64,000 nucleotides of DNA, taken from the NCBI RefSeq assembly GCF_000154785.2, contig NC_015730.1, positions 682,001 through 746,000 of the forward strand, in the 5' to 3' direction. Every line of letters starts with the position of its first letter. The stretch's first letter is position 1. The DNA comes from Roseobacter litoralis Och 149 (lineage in GTDB: Bacteria; Pseudomonadota; Alphaproteobacteria; Rhodobacterales; Rhodobacteraceae). Shown one piece after another: positions 42,558 to 52,900 of the stretch. Position numbers and translations under genes: made by a program. The notes under the pieces were generated by a model. That model was not told the DNA's origin, made no database searches, and was given only the letters and a program-made list of their open reading frames with translations.

Positions 42558-45500
42558 ATGCCTTTTGACCTGTCACTCGTTGATCTTTTTCGCCCCTACA
42601 TTTTGCGCGGCGAATCGACCCCTTGGCATGCAGTTCTATCCGTCATTTACGTTGAAAGCTACGAGACCGCGACCGGCCCCGGTGGCATGGTCATTCGCGG
42701 CATCGGGCGATTTTCCGGTGATGTGGACCTGCCCACTTTTGATCCCAGCACAGGCACGCTCAGCGGGGCGGCGGCGAATTCGGAAGGGCATCCGAGAAAT
42801 CAACCCGACCGCTCGGAACCCTGGCTGGACGTAACCGACACAAAGGTCGAGTTCAGCATGACCGTCCCGCGCGTGGCGGGCGCCATTATCGCCGACGGTG
42901 TCGCGGGGGTGGCTGGTGGGGATGCCGCGTTTCAAGCGGTGCGCGATGTTCTGGATGCGCTTGATGCGCCACCGATTGACCCGCCGCCATCGGACTATCC
43001 AAACACCGGATTTACGCTGGACCTGATCCTGTCAGGCATTGAAATGCGCCCGCCCTTTCTGGAGCCTGCCGAGATGCGGGCGGATGGATTGCTGGTGCCA
43101 CATACATCGCGCCGGGACGTGGTCTTTCACTTGCCCAAGGTCAAGCTGCGGCTGACCCAAGGAACGGATACGAACGCGCAGGTGCAGGTGTGCCTTGTCT
43201 CGCTGGGGGCCTCTGGCCTTGATGATCCGGGCGCGCTTTCGGCAGCCGAGCTTGTCACGATGGAGCCGCATCACGCCTTTATCGGGTCAGGCCGCGTGGT
43301 GGGTTTTGGCTTTCGCTCTGCATATCTGGACCTGTCGGATGGCTACACACCGCCCGAAGTTCTGTCGCAGTTCGGATTTGATGAAGCCTGGACCGGTCTT
43401 TACCTGCCGGAAATCCGGATTTTCTTTGCCCCCAACGGGGCTGAGGATTTCGCCGTCAACGCAGGTGTTGAAAACCTGTTGATCGGATTGGGTGGCTCCA
43501 ACGGGGTCACGGGCGATTTTGACGTTGCTGTCATCAATCAGGGCGGCGGCGATCTTGTGATCGGCGCGAACTTCTTTGCAAGTGACGGGCGCGGGATTGG
43601 TATCACGCGCACCAGCCCGGGTAATGCAACTGCGGCCCTGCCGGAAACCACGCGCCTTGCGGTCGATGTGCGCGGGGGGCGCGCGCCTTACAGCGTCACC
43701 GTGGATCAGGGCAGTGGGGCGCAGGCGGGCATCGTGCATGATGTGAGCGCGCCCGCGACCGGCACACGAACCATTACAATCACGGCAGCAGATGCAAGCG
43801 CGCCGCCCAAACAAGCAACCCTGACCGTTTCGGTCGGACGGCGCGCGCCCCCCGCGATTGCCCCACCGCCCGGCGCACCGCTTGCAGCCATTCTGGAAAC
43901 CACATCCATCACGCGCGGCACGCAGTCCTTGGTCGCGCCCCCGCTGGCCTTGCTGAGTGACAACCGAGAGGCGGGCGGCGTCAGGGTCAGTCTGGCGGGG
44001 TTCAGCGTGCCGCCGGCGACGGAATGGCGCATCGACGGAGGCCCTCCCACAGTTGGTGTGACGGTGGATATCGATGTGACGGGCGGGCAATCGCGCGCGA
44101 TTGAGGCGCGCACGCCAGACGATGCGGTGACATCGCTCGTCGGGTTTTTCCGTTTTGATACGCCACCAAAGGTGGATTACACCGATTATGCGCGGGTGCC
44201 GGGACACATTCGCGACAAGGAAGCACTGACCGCCAGCAAAACATCAGATTGGCAACCGGGTGCCCGTGCTTTTGATGTGGCCTATACGGATATTCTATCC
44301 CGCATTAACCCCAAGGACGTCACCATAACCGGCACGGCCAGCTGGGATGGGGATGATTCAAAGGCGCAGTATAACTGGAAGCTCAGCCAACGGCGCGCCG
44401 AAGGATTGCGTGCACTGATCGAGGACCGTTTTCCGCCCACGTTCACCGGAGCCAATGCGCCCTTGGGCGCGACCCACACGGCCAGTTGGCGCGACACCAC
44501 ATGGAAAACCCAAGGCCCCACCAACAGATCACAATATTGGAAGGCGACGATCACAGGCTTTTCGGTCAACCTGCCGGGTGAAGTCATCACCGGTACGGTG
44601 CGCAGGCCTGCAGCGCCCGAGCCACTGCCGCCCCCGGTCGTGCCCGACACGCCACCCAATGATCCGGCCACCCCGGATTGGTTCCATTCGGCGCGTCTGA
44701 AAGTGCGCATTATCCGCAACCAGTTTGTTGCACTTGAGCTTTCGGGCAAGATCGATTTCCAGACGGGTCTGGAAAGCACACTGCAAAACGGGGGGGCGAC
44801 CGAACTCCCCGATGACATTCGCGGTATCGGCAACAACCCTGCCGATGGGATTACGGATTTTCTGTTTCTCTACCAGACCGACCCGGCCAGCCAGACGGAT
44901 GAGGTCAAACTTTATATCGGCGCAGACCCGGCGGACAAAGATGGATTGCTGATGACAGGGCAACTGCCCGGGCAAGCCCTGAAGCCCAAGAATTTCGGAC
45001 GCGATCTGTTGGGGATGACCACGATTTTCACGCCCTTGCTGGCGGAAAGCACGCCAGCGCAAGGCTCGGATGGCAGCATCGCCCCCCTCGTGGCGTCAGC
45101 GGCCGTGGTTGGTGTTGCAACAGGTCTGGCGCAAGCCGGGTTTTTCAACATTGAAAGAGTGATCCTGTTCGGCGGCGAGGGCGCGTTCCGGCGGCAGGGG
45201 GATCGCTGGCTGATGAGTTTCCTGTTCGACGTAGAAACAGCCGTATCCGTCAATATCGGGTTTGGCGATGGCGACCCGCTGCTGGAAATTCCGCGCGATA
45301 CGCCGCTTGCCGTGCGCTATAAGGCGATCGGGCTGAGCTTTGGTGTGCCGCCGGGTGGGGGTGGCCGGTTTGATTTAAGACCTGTTTTTGACAGCTCCAA
45401 AGGCTATTCCATTGATGTATCGGGCCCCGGTGCCATTCGCGTGGCTGAACCGTTGGGCCAGATATTGCAGGTTCTGGGTGCGCGCATTGCCCGCACGAAC

Positions 45501-48500
45501 CCCTTGAGTTTTGAGATTGATCTGGGCTTTGCCATTGATCTCGGTGTGATCTCGGTTGACCGGGCACGGGTGCGCATGCCGGTTGATCCGCTGGGACCGC
45601 CCGAACTGACTGCCTTTGGTGCGGGGTTGAAGGTTCCGGGCGTGCTTGAAGGCTCCGGCTATATGGAGTTCAACAACGGGGACGATGGTACCGAGATCAA
45701 GGGCGGGATTGATGTCCGCCTGATCCCCGTCAAGATGCGGATTGCAGCGCAAATCGCGATCAAGCAGATCCCGGAAAGCGCGGGTGGTCCTGCAACCGGC
45801 GTGGCGGTGGCCCTTGAGGTTGAACTGCCCGTCGCCATTCCGCTGGCGCAATCGGGCTTTGGCATTTACGGTTTTGTCGGTCTTTTCGCGATGCATTATG
45901 CACGTGATGAGGACGGTATCACCTCGCTCACCCCGGCGCTTGAATGGCTGAAGAACCGCGCCAACGGGGATCCTACGAATTTACAAGCCTGGAAAACCAA
46001 CCTTGACAGTTGGGCCTTTGGCGTTGGGATCACGCTGGGCACGATGGGCAGTCCGATTATCTTTAACGTCAAAGGCATGTTCCTGCTGGAGTTGCCCGGG
46101 CCGCGTGTCCTGCTGGTGGTCAAGGCCAACCTGCTGGCGGTGCTGCCTGAGCTGAAAGACAAGAACGCCGAAGGGACGTTCCTCTGTGTCATTGATCTGG
46201 ACTTTGGGCGCGGGACGCTGACCATCGGCATTTCCATTGACTTCACCATCGACCCGCTGGTCGAGATCAAAATTCCGATTGAGGCGTTTTTCAACCTCAA
46301 GGATGGCAAATTCTGGCACGTGTATCTTGGCAGTTTCGCGGGCAAAGACCTGCAGGACAACCCGCTGCCGGGTCCGATCCGTGCGTCCATTCTGGGGGCT
46401 TTTGACGGCTCTGGTTACGTCATGTTCTCAGGGCATGGTATCCCAAGCTATCAGCCGCCGGGCAACAATCTGCCCGCGCTGAGCCAGGTCAATGGCTTTG
46501 GGATCGCCGCCGGGCTTGAGGTGTCGATCATCTGGGGTAACACCTCGATCAACCTCTACCTCAAGGTGACGGCGGGCTTTAACGCGATCATTGGGTTCCA
46601 GCCGTTTTACGTGGGCGGGCTGCTCTATATCCGGGGCGAGCTGAAGCTGTTCATCATCAGCCTGTCGGCCTCTGCGGCACTTTCCGCGCAGGTTGGTGAG
46701 CGCGCAGATGGCACGCAGGTCAGCCGCATCGACGGTGAGGTTTGCGGTGAGCTGGACCTCTTTTTCTTTTCCATCAAGGGCTGCGTTGATTTCCACCTCG
46801 GCGAGGATTCCAAGATACTGCCCCCGCCACCCGATCTTTATGCCGGGGCCGTTCTGGTCAGCCGCACGCCCGCGCTGGCCGAAGGCACCGGGGTGGATCG
46901 CGGCATAGACAGCAAAATTGGCGACATGCCGCGCGACGACAACACGCCCGCGGATGCAGATATCCCCGTCGTACCGATTGATGCGATCCCGGTGATCAGC
47001 CTTGCGATGCCCGCATTGGACGGGGGTATCACGCCGCTGGGTGAGACGCCGGGCGGCAGCACCGGCGCCCCCGCAGGTGGCTTTATCGCGCGGGGCGATT
47101 TCGCCTATCGCTATACAATGACCGAGGTCACGCTGGAGCGGGTAGGGGAAACCGATGCGGTCATGGCCGGAAATACGCCGTCAACATGGTGGACGCTTGA
47201 GCCGCCGGACGGTGAAAACCTGACCACGCATCTGTCCTTGCTGAATTGGGTGCCAAACCCTGCGCCCAAAGCGCTGGAACGGACGGAAATTCTGGAAGAG
47301 ACCATCCGGGAGCGGTGGGGCAACGTGTGTGAACCCGCAGCCCCTGCGGCCCCGGTTCTGTGGACCTTTTCGGACGAACGTCTTGGCCCGTCAGCCGATG
47401 GCTGGGATCTGAAGGGGACTGCATGGCCCGACCCTGATGACGCCAAACGCTCCCGTGATCCGGACGTCGAGCTGCATGTGCATGAAACTTGGCGTTCGGG
47501 TGATTTCGCGCTCGATCAGATGCGCGGCATCGTCCCCGCGGTCGTCGAAGGAGGCTTGGTTGATTGCGCGCCCGAGGGCCGCGACGGAACTCCAAATCGC
47601 GGCGGCTTTGAAACTGGTCGCCTGACGACAGGCATCAGGGGCGGAGATCTGACAGGTGTGATTGCCACCTCAGGGCGCGATCTGACGGGCACGCTCAACA
47701 AGATAGATGAAACCGGCACGTCCGCGCTGAAGATGCGGACACTGACGCGGAATATGTCCTTGGGGTCAGGCACGTTGAACAAGAGCCTTGGTGACAAGAT
47801 AACGACCACGGCCACGTTGAACACCAAACTGAACCGTACGGTGGAGCGCGAAAAGGTAAACCGTGCGATTGCCGGATCATTCGGGACAATCGGCCCGGTC
47901 GATCAGTTATCAGCAGAACATCTGGAGCTTGGCGAAGCGATCCGCCGGGTGACACGCGGCGTGGAAATCGAGCGCAGCGCACTGCTTAGCGTGCTGGCGG
48001 GTGCCACGGCTGCTGGCCCGCATGGCACGACTGTGCCGGGCGGCTCAAAGGTCGATGAACCAAAATGCCCGGGCCGTGTGCTGGCCTCCCCGCTGTGGGA
48101 CACGGGCGAGCCGGTAGTCTTTGGAGATCGCAGCCGTGCAGATGAGGTCGCGGACCAGCTTGCATCTCTTGGACTGAAACACGGACCTCTTTCTGATGTG
48201 ATTGAAGTGGACAGCGGCGAAATCCTGTCCGGTCATTTGCTGATGTGGGTCAACCGCGGCCTGTTAAACGATGACCAGCAGGGCACGGGGCGCGGTCTGG
48301 TGATCCACTTCCTTGATGGGGATGGCAATGTGCTTGGCATGCGCCCGGTGCGGGTTTCAGACCTGCTGACCGTCACCAGCTTGCCGCCGAACTGGATGGA
48401 CACAAATGGCCCTTGGTTCGAGGACGTGTATCACACGGTGCTCTATGGTCAGATGCGGCTTGCGCCACGCCAGCCTGTTTGCGTTGAGCTTGCGCCACCT

Positions 48501-49931
48501 GATGGCACGGAACGCTTCCGGATCGGCGTACTCTATCTTGATGAAAAGCAGGCGCAGCGTTTTGAGCAACAGGGACGCCCCTATTATGTGGGCGCAATTG
48601 AGCTGACCCGCCTGAGTGAAGCGCGCCGTGAAGCTTACGACAACATTGAAATTGAAAAAGACCGGCAGGTGCTCGAAGACCTTGTGAGCGGTCCCAGCGC
48701 GGATGTGGCACTGCTATTCCCGGATGCGCTTTACCGCGTGAGCTGTAAAACGGATGTGCGGACCCGCGATGATGAAGGTGCTGAGAGTGATGCCGCGGAT
48801 CAATCGGCTACATTCTGGTTCCGGACCGATAGTGCCGCACCCAAACGGCTGGATCCATGGATACTATGCACGTTGCCGGCTGAGGGTGAGGCGCATGTGT
48901 TCGGGTTGGATGCGCCCCGCTTTGTCTTTGCGACGAATTCAGTGGATCAGTTGTTTGCAGCTTATGGCAAAGAGCTGCGCGTCAGGCTCAAGGCTGCGTC
49001 TTTCCGGCAGGTGAATGAGCCAGGATTGCCGCACCCCGTGCCCATCGATGCAGGCACGCTGGAATACGTGAAGGCCCATGTGCTTTCCCCGTTTGAGGCG
49101 GTGGTCGAAGACGTTCTTGGCGAAAGCGGACCTTGCGTTCCGATTGATGAAAACCGGGTGCGGCATTCAATGCTGACCCTGCCGATCCCGCTTGATCCTT
49201 ACACCGACTACGTCATTGATATTGAGGCGGTAGACATTGGTGCGCCTGCGGAAACCGTCGGCGCGCGTGTCTATCGGTTGAATTTCTCCACCGGTCAGTT
49301 CGGTCAATTGGAAGACTTCGCAGGTGATTTTCAGGCCACCTTGATGGAGCATCGTTTCGTGCAAAGCGGCGCGCTTCAGGCGATCGGAAATGATCCGCGT
49401 TTTGCCGGACGGACGCTGGAGAGCATCCTTGCCGGTCAGGATCTGTTGACCACAATGGGCCCGGAGCTGGACGAGGAACTGATTGGTGCCGGCCTTGAGC
49501 CGATGGATGTGCCCGGTGCGGCCCGCGTCATCGTCTTTTGGGAGCAGGCAAACCCGGCAGCCGATCCGCAACCAGCGGCATTGCTGCTGGATGCGAGTGA
49601 GCCGATGCATCGCACGCGACCGATTCCGCAGGAAGTCACCGAAGAGGACCCCGATGGAATCGCGGCCACCCGCTGGCGCCTTGAGCCTGCGCCGTGGTTG
49701 TCCATCGCGGAAAGCGCGGCATCCGATGACATCGTGGACAAGATCCTGTTTGCACCGGGCGCACAGCGTGCACTCGTAACGCTGAAGGCTGGCTCGCGCG
49801 GCAAGAGCCTGCGGATGGACATGATCCGCAAGGCTTTTGACGAACCTTACCTTAACGAAGGTTTTTCCGGCAACGTCGAGATCGAGATCATTGCAACTGA
49901 CTTGGCCCGCGCCCCGTGGGAAGAAGAGTAG
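42558..49931 (+). CDS. Giant beta-rich protein (2457 residues) with OmpA-like and large unknown domains
   Basis: I do not recognise this protein as a whole. No signal peptide or membrane helix is visible. Rough order: 1-340 unknown beta domain; about 350-430 Ig-like strand-rich segment (NATAALPETTRLAVDVRGGR); about 565-630 OmpA-like motif (VTITGTASWDGDDSKAQYNW then QRRAEGLRALIED); a Pro-rich linker (about 680-708); 709-1430 a long amphipathic-strand region (FGIYGFVGLFAMHY, GTFLCVIDLDFGRGTLTIGI), which from memory resembles large proteins annotated DUF6603; 1430-2457 further unknown, including FWFRTDSAAPKRLDPW near 2090. Start ATG 42558 after AAGGTG. The next two giant genes follow within 6 bases, so all three act together. 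The role is unknown; an extracellular or phage-tail-like structural role is only a guess. Confidence 0.7.
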   Translation: MPFDLSLVDLFRPYILRGESTPWHAVLSVIYVESYETATGPGGMVIRGIGRFSGDVDLPTFDPSTGTLSGAAANSEGHPRNQPDRSEPWLDVTDTKVEFSMTVPRVAGAIIADGVAGVAGGDAAFQAVRDVLDALDAPPIDPPPSDYPNTGFTLDLILSGIEMRPPFLEPAEMRADGLLVPHTSRRDVVFHLPKVKLRLTQGTDTNAQVQVCLVSLGASGLDDPGALSAAELVTMEPHHAFIGSGRVVGFGFRSAYLDLSDGYTPPEVLSQFGFDEAWTGLYLPEIRIFFAPNGAEDFAVNAGVENLLIGLGGSNGVTGDFDVAVINQGGGDLVIGANFFASDGRGIGITRTSPGNATAALPETTRLAVDVRGGRAPYSVTVDQGSGAQAGIVHDVSAPATGTRTITITAADASAPPKQATLTVSVGRRAPPAIAPPPGAPLAAILETTSITRGTQSLVAPPLALLSDNREAGGVRVSLAGFSVPPATEWRIDGGPPTVGVTVDIDVTGGQSRAIEARTPDDAVTSLVGFFRFDTPPKVDYTDYARVPGHIRDKEALTASKTSDWQPGARAFDVAYTDILSRINPKDVTITGTASWDGDDSKAQYNWKLSQRRAEGLRALIEDRFPPTFTGANAPLGATHTASWRDTTWKTQGPTNRSQYWKATITGFSVNLPGEVITGTVRRPAAPEPLPPPVVPDTPPNDPATPDWFHSARLKVRIIRNQFVALELSGKIDFQTGLESTLQNGGATELPDDIRGIGNNPADGITDFLFLYQTDPASQTDEVKLYIGADPADKDGLLMTGQLPGQALKPKNFGRDLLGMTTIFTPLLAESTPAQGSDGSIAPLVASAAVVGVATGLAQAGFFNIERVILFGGEGAFRRQGDRWLMSFLFDVETAVSVNIGFGDGDPLLEIPRDTPLAVRYKAIGLSFGVPPGGGGRFDLRPVFDSSKGYSIDVSGPGAIRVAEPLGQILQVLGARIARTNPLSFEIDLGFAIDLGVISVDRARVRMPVDPLGPPELTAFGAGLKVPGVLEGSGYMEFNNGDDGTEIKGGIDVRLIPVKMRIAAQIAIKQIPESAGGPATGVAVALEVELPVAIPLAQSGFGIYGFVGLFAMHYARDEDGITSLTPALEWLKNRANGDPTNLQAWKTNLDSWAFGVGITLGTMGSPIIFNVKGMFLLELPGPRVLLVVKANLLAVLPELKDKNAEGTFLCVIDLDFGRGTLTIGISIDFTIDPLVEIKIPIEAFFNLKDGKFWHVYLGSFAGKDLQDNPLPGPIRASILGAFDGSGYVMFSGHGIPSYQPPGNNLPALSQVNGFGIAAGLEVSIIWGNTSINLYLKVTAGFNAIIGFQPFYVGGLLYIRGELKLFIISLSASAALSAQVGERADGTQVSRIDGEVCGELDLFFFSIKGCVDFHLGEDSKILPPPPDLYAGAVLVSRTPALAEGTGVDRGIDSKIGDMPRDDNTPADADIPVVPIDAIPVISLAMPALDGGITPLGETPGGSTGAPAGGFIARGDFAYRYTMTEVTLERVGETDAVMAGNTPSTWWTLEPPDGENLTTHLSLLNWVPNPAPKALERTEILEETIRERWGNVCEPAAPAAPVLWTFSDERLGPSADGWDLKGTAWPDPDDAKRSRDPDVELHVHETWRSGDFALDQMRGIVPAVVEGGLVDCAPEGRDGTPNRGGFETGRLTTGIRGGDLTGVIATSGRDLTGTLNKIDETGTSALKMRTLTRNMSLGSGTLNKSLGDKITTTATLNTKLNRTVEREKVNRAIAGSFGTIGPVDQLSAEHLELGEAIRRVTRGVEIERSALLSVLAGATAAGPHGTTVPGGSKVDEPKCPGRVLASPLWDTGEPVVFGDRSRADEVADQLASLGLKHGPLSDVIEVDSGEILSGHLLMWVNRGLLNDDQQGTGRGLVIHFLDGDGNVLGMRPVRVSDLLTVTSLPPNWMDTNGPWFEDVYHTVLYGQMRLAPRQPVCVELAPPDGTERFRIGVLYLDEKQAQRFEQQGRPYYVGAIELTRLSEARREAYDNIEIEKDRQVLEDLVSGPSADVALLFPDALYRVSCKTDVRTRDDEGAESDAADQSATFWFRTDSAAPKRLDPWILCTLPAEGEAHVFGLDAPRFVFATNSVDQLFAAYGKELRVRLKAASFRQVNEPGLPHPVPIDAGTLEYVKAHVLSPFEAVVEDVLGESGPCVPIDENRVRHSMLTLPIPLDPYTDYVIDIEAVDIGAPAETVGARVYRLNFSTGQFGQLEDFAGDFQATLMEHRFVQSGALQAIGNDPRFAGRTLESILAGQDLLTTMGPELDEELIGAGLEPMDVPGAARVIVFWEQANPAADPQPAALLLDASEPMHRTRPIPQEVTEEDPDGIAATRWRLEPAPWLSIAESAASDDIVDKILFAPGAQRALVTLKAGSRGKSLRMDMIRKAFDEPYLNEGFSGNVEIEIIATDLARAPWEEE

Positions 49932-49933
49932 GT

Positions 49934-52900
49934 ATGGCCGTGAAGCGAACATTTTTCCCATATTGGTTCCGCGGTCAGGGCGCGATGATCACCGCAAGCT
50001 CGGTTCTGCGACCTTTCGCCGATGAAAATGACGTTGTGACATTCCCTTTTGGCCCCGGCGGCGACACTGCTGCAGGGGGTGACGCGTTGCGGGCAGCGTC
50101 CAAGCGCGAGACCCAAGGCATCGACCTCAAGGATTTTGGTAACCACGTCTTTTCGGTGTTTTTGCGCTGGCAACTCAATCCGTCCGTTGGTCTGCCCTCT
50201 GAACCGTTCAAGGTCTGGCGTCGCATTGCGTTCCCGCTTCTGTCCAAACCTGTCGCGACGCCTGTCCGAAAGACTGCCATGCCGCCGCTCGGAACGGTCC
50301 ATCAGTTCTTTCAACCGATGATGTCGGTGAACGTCACCATCAAAAGCAACGGTCCTGCCTTGACGGTCAATATTGTTCCGCTTGCAAATGGCGTTGGCTT
50401 TGAAAACATGTTGGGTTTTGAAAGCTTGAGCGTGGCTGCGAATGGCGAGCGGCGCTATCAGTTTTACGCCCCGCACATCACAGCACTGCTGATCAGCGGT
50501 GCCGACGGACAGGATGTCACAATCATTGGTGAACCTGTATCACATGCCAACGAAATCACTGGCTGGGAATTGGTCGAAACGGTCGGGCTACCGGTGGATC
50601 CCGACAACTTCGCAGACCTGAACGGTCAGGCGCATGGCAAGGAACAGGGTCTCGTGGGCAGTGAGGTCTCCGCGATAGATGCTGCTAAACAGCGGTTTTC
50701 GCGCGGCATTAACCCTTTCGGTTGGTATCCCAACTTCCCGACTGGTGACAAAGGACCTGTTTGGGAAATGCCTGACCCGGATGGCATGATTGACGACGCC
50801 CGAAAAACGCTTTTGCAAATGTTGCACAAGGCGTTGCAGGCCCCGCCTAATAAGCAGGTGGATGTGCTCGACACACATGTGATCAGCCCGCCGGAAAACC
50901 TGAGCGGAGAGGCCATGCCAGCCGAAAAGGGCGAGGCGCATGTTTCGGCTGTGAAGCTGTTGCAAATGGCTGTCGGAACCGACCCGATGCAGTCGGTGCT
51001 GATGGGTTTCGGGACCGGGTTCCCTTATGTCAATCTTGACCCGATCGTGCTGGCCGATCGGAGTTTTCTCGGCTCTTCCGACATGGCAGATTATGATTAT
51101 ATGATCACAGGTCTTTGGCCAAACGACTTGAACGGAAAAGGGGAAGCACGCGAGCTGGCCGCGATTATCCCCCGTCCACGCCGGGTGATGCGCCCGCTGA
51201 CGGCTGTTGATCTGCGTGTGCATTTTCTGTCGCATCAGCGCCCCGCCGCCCCGGATGGATCATGGATTGCGACAAGCCGTGCCAGTTGGGAGCGCTTGCC
51301 GCTTGATAATCTGAACGCCGTCTCAAGCTTTGCGTTCAGCCGTGCAGAAAGCGGCACGACCGACCCTGCCGCGCCCTTGATGGAGCGGCGTCCCTCCGGC
51401 AAGGGGCACATGCCAATCGGGAACAACGAAAACCGCAAAGACCCAGAATACCCGCGCCAATCTGCGTCGGACACAGGTTTTGTGATCCCCAATGCCGCCG
51501 GTGCTGTCAGCGCCGAATACGGCATCGCCACCCAGAATATCTTTGGCATCTGGAGCCCATGGGCAACCCGCGCCTTTTCAACCACGCAGCCACCGCCTGA
51601 TCCGGTAAATATCGTGTCAGCGGAACTCAGGCCGATAGATACGGGCAGCGGCACGGTGTGCCCGGCTGATCTGGTTGTCGAGTTTGTTGTGGACTGGCGC
51701 GTCCGTTCTGTCGCGCGCATCGACTTTCGCGGTCGGCTGTTTGCAGCGGCAACGCGCCATGCAGAACCGCCGGGTGGTCTGCCCGGAGCGGGCCTGCAAA
51801 AATCAATCGGTGGGGCTGTACAAAACGTCTTTATCACCTTTTCGGGGGATGTTGCATCGCTAACCGATCCCGGCGTGCCGGGGTTGAATGGTCAGGCAAG
51901 CGTTATCAATCTGGATGCGCAGGGCAGCGCCGAAGTGGCGACTCCGGGTTTTGCAAGTCAGGGACATGCGCGGCGTTACCGCGTGACCATTCCCGCCTTT
52001 TCGCTGGATTATGCGGCGACCCCGCATGTGGGGCTGGCGCTTCAGGCGCGTTTGCGCGAGGCTGTCGCACCGGGGCGGGCAGGGGGCTATGGCCCACGCA
52101 GCAAACTGACCTATGCGTCAGACCCACGCTCGCGGCCGACGCAGGTGATTGATATCGTGCGGCTGGCCAGCCTTCCCGATGCAAAGGGCGAGTGCCATGC
52201 GATTGTCGAATGGCAATCTGTGCCGGGGGCCGAGGGCTACATCCTGTATCAAAGCACCGAAACCAGAATGCTCGCCAGCCGGAATCTGGCTGAGGCTTTG
52301 CCCGGTGTGTCTTTGAGCGACCGACTGTCCACCCTGAAAACCGAATTTGCCAGCAAACCGGACCGGCGGGACTTCAATCGGGTCAACAAGAAACTGCTGA
52401 CGGGCACCAATCTGGACGTGGCTTTGCCGCGCGGGTCCCAAGCCATTCATCTATTTGTCGTTATTCCCATAAGTACGGGCGGCGTCGAAGGCCCATGGCC
52501 AAGCGGGCCGACCGCAGATGAGGCGATGATACCCTTTGTGGCCCCACGCATTGCAACGCCCGCCCCACCAACCATCGAAGCCTTGCCCGTCGAAGGCCCC
52601 GGCGGGTTTGCCGCGCGCATCAGAGTTGAAACCCGCCCCGCGTCAGGCGCAAGGCCGGGTCGTGTTGATATCTATCGAACACGTGTTGCGGATGCGGCGC
52701 GCCGGTTGGACAGTATGGGGCCACCTCTGGTGTCGCTGACAGGGAGCACTGCCGAGTGGGCAGCCAGTTCTGACACCAATGGATCAGAAACCTGGATTAC
52801 TGATATCACCGGCAATGATGCTCCATCCGGGTCCTGGAAACCACAATGGTACCGCGCTATCGCATGGGGCTTGGATGATCCGCAACGCGGTATTCGCAAG

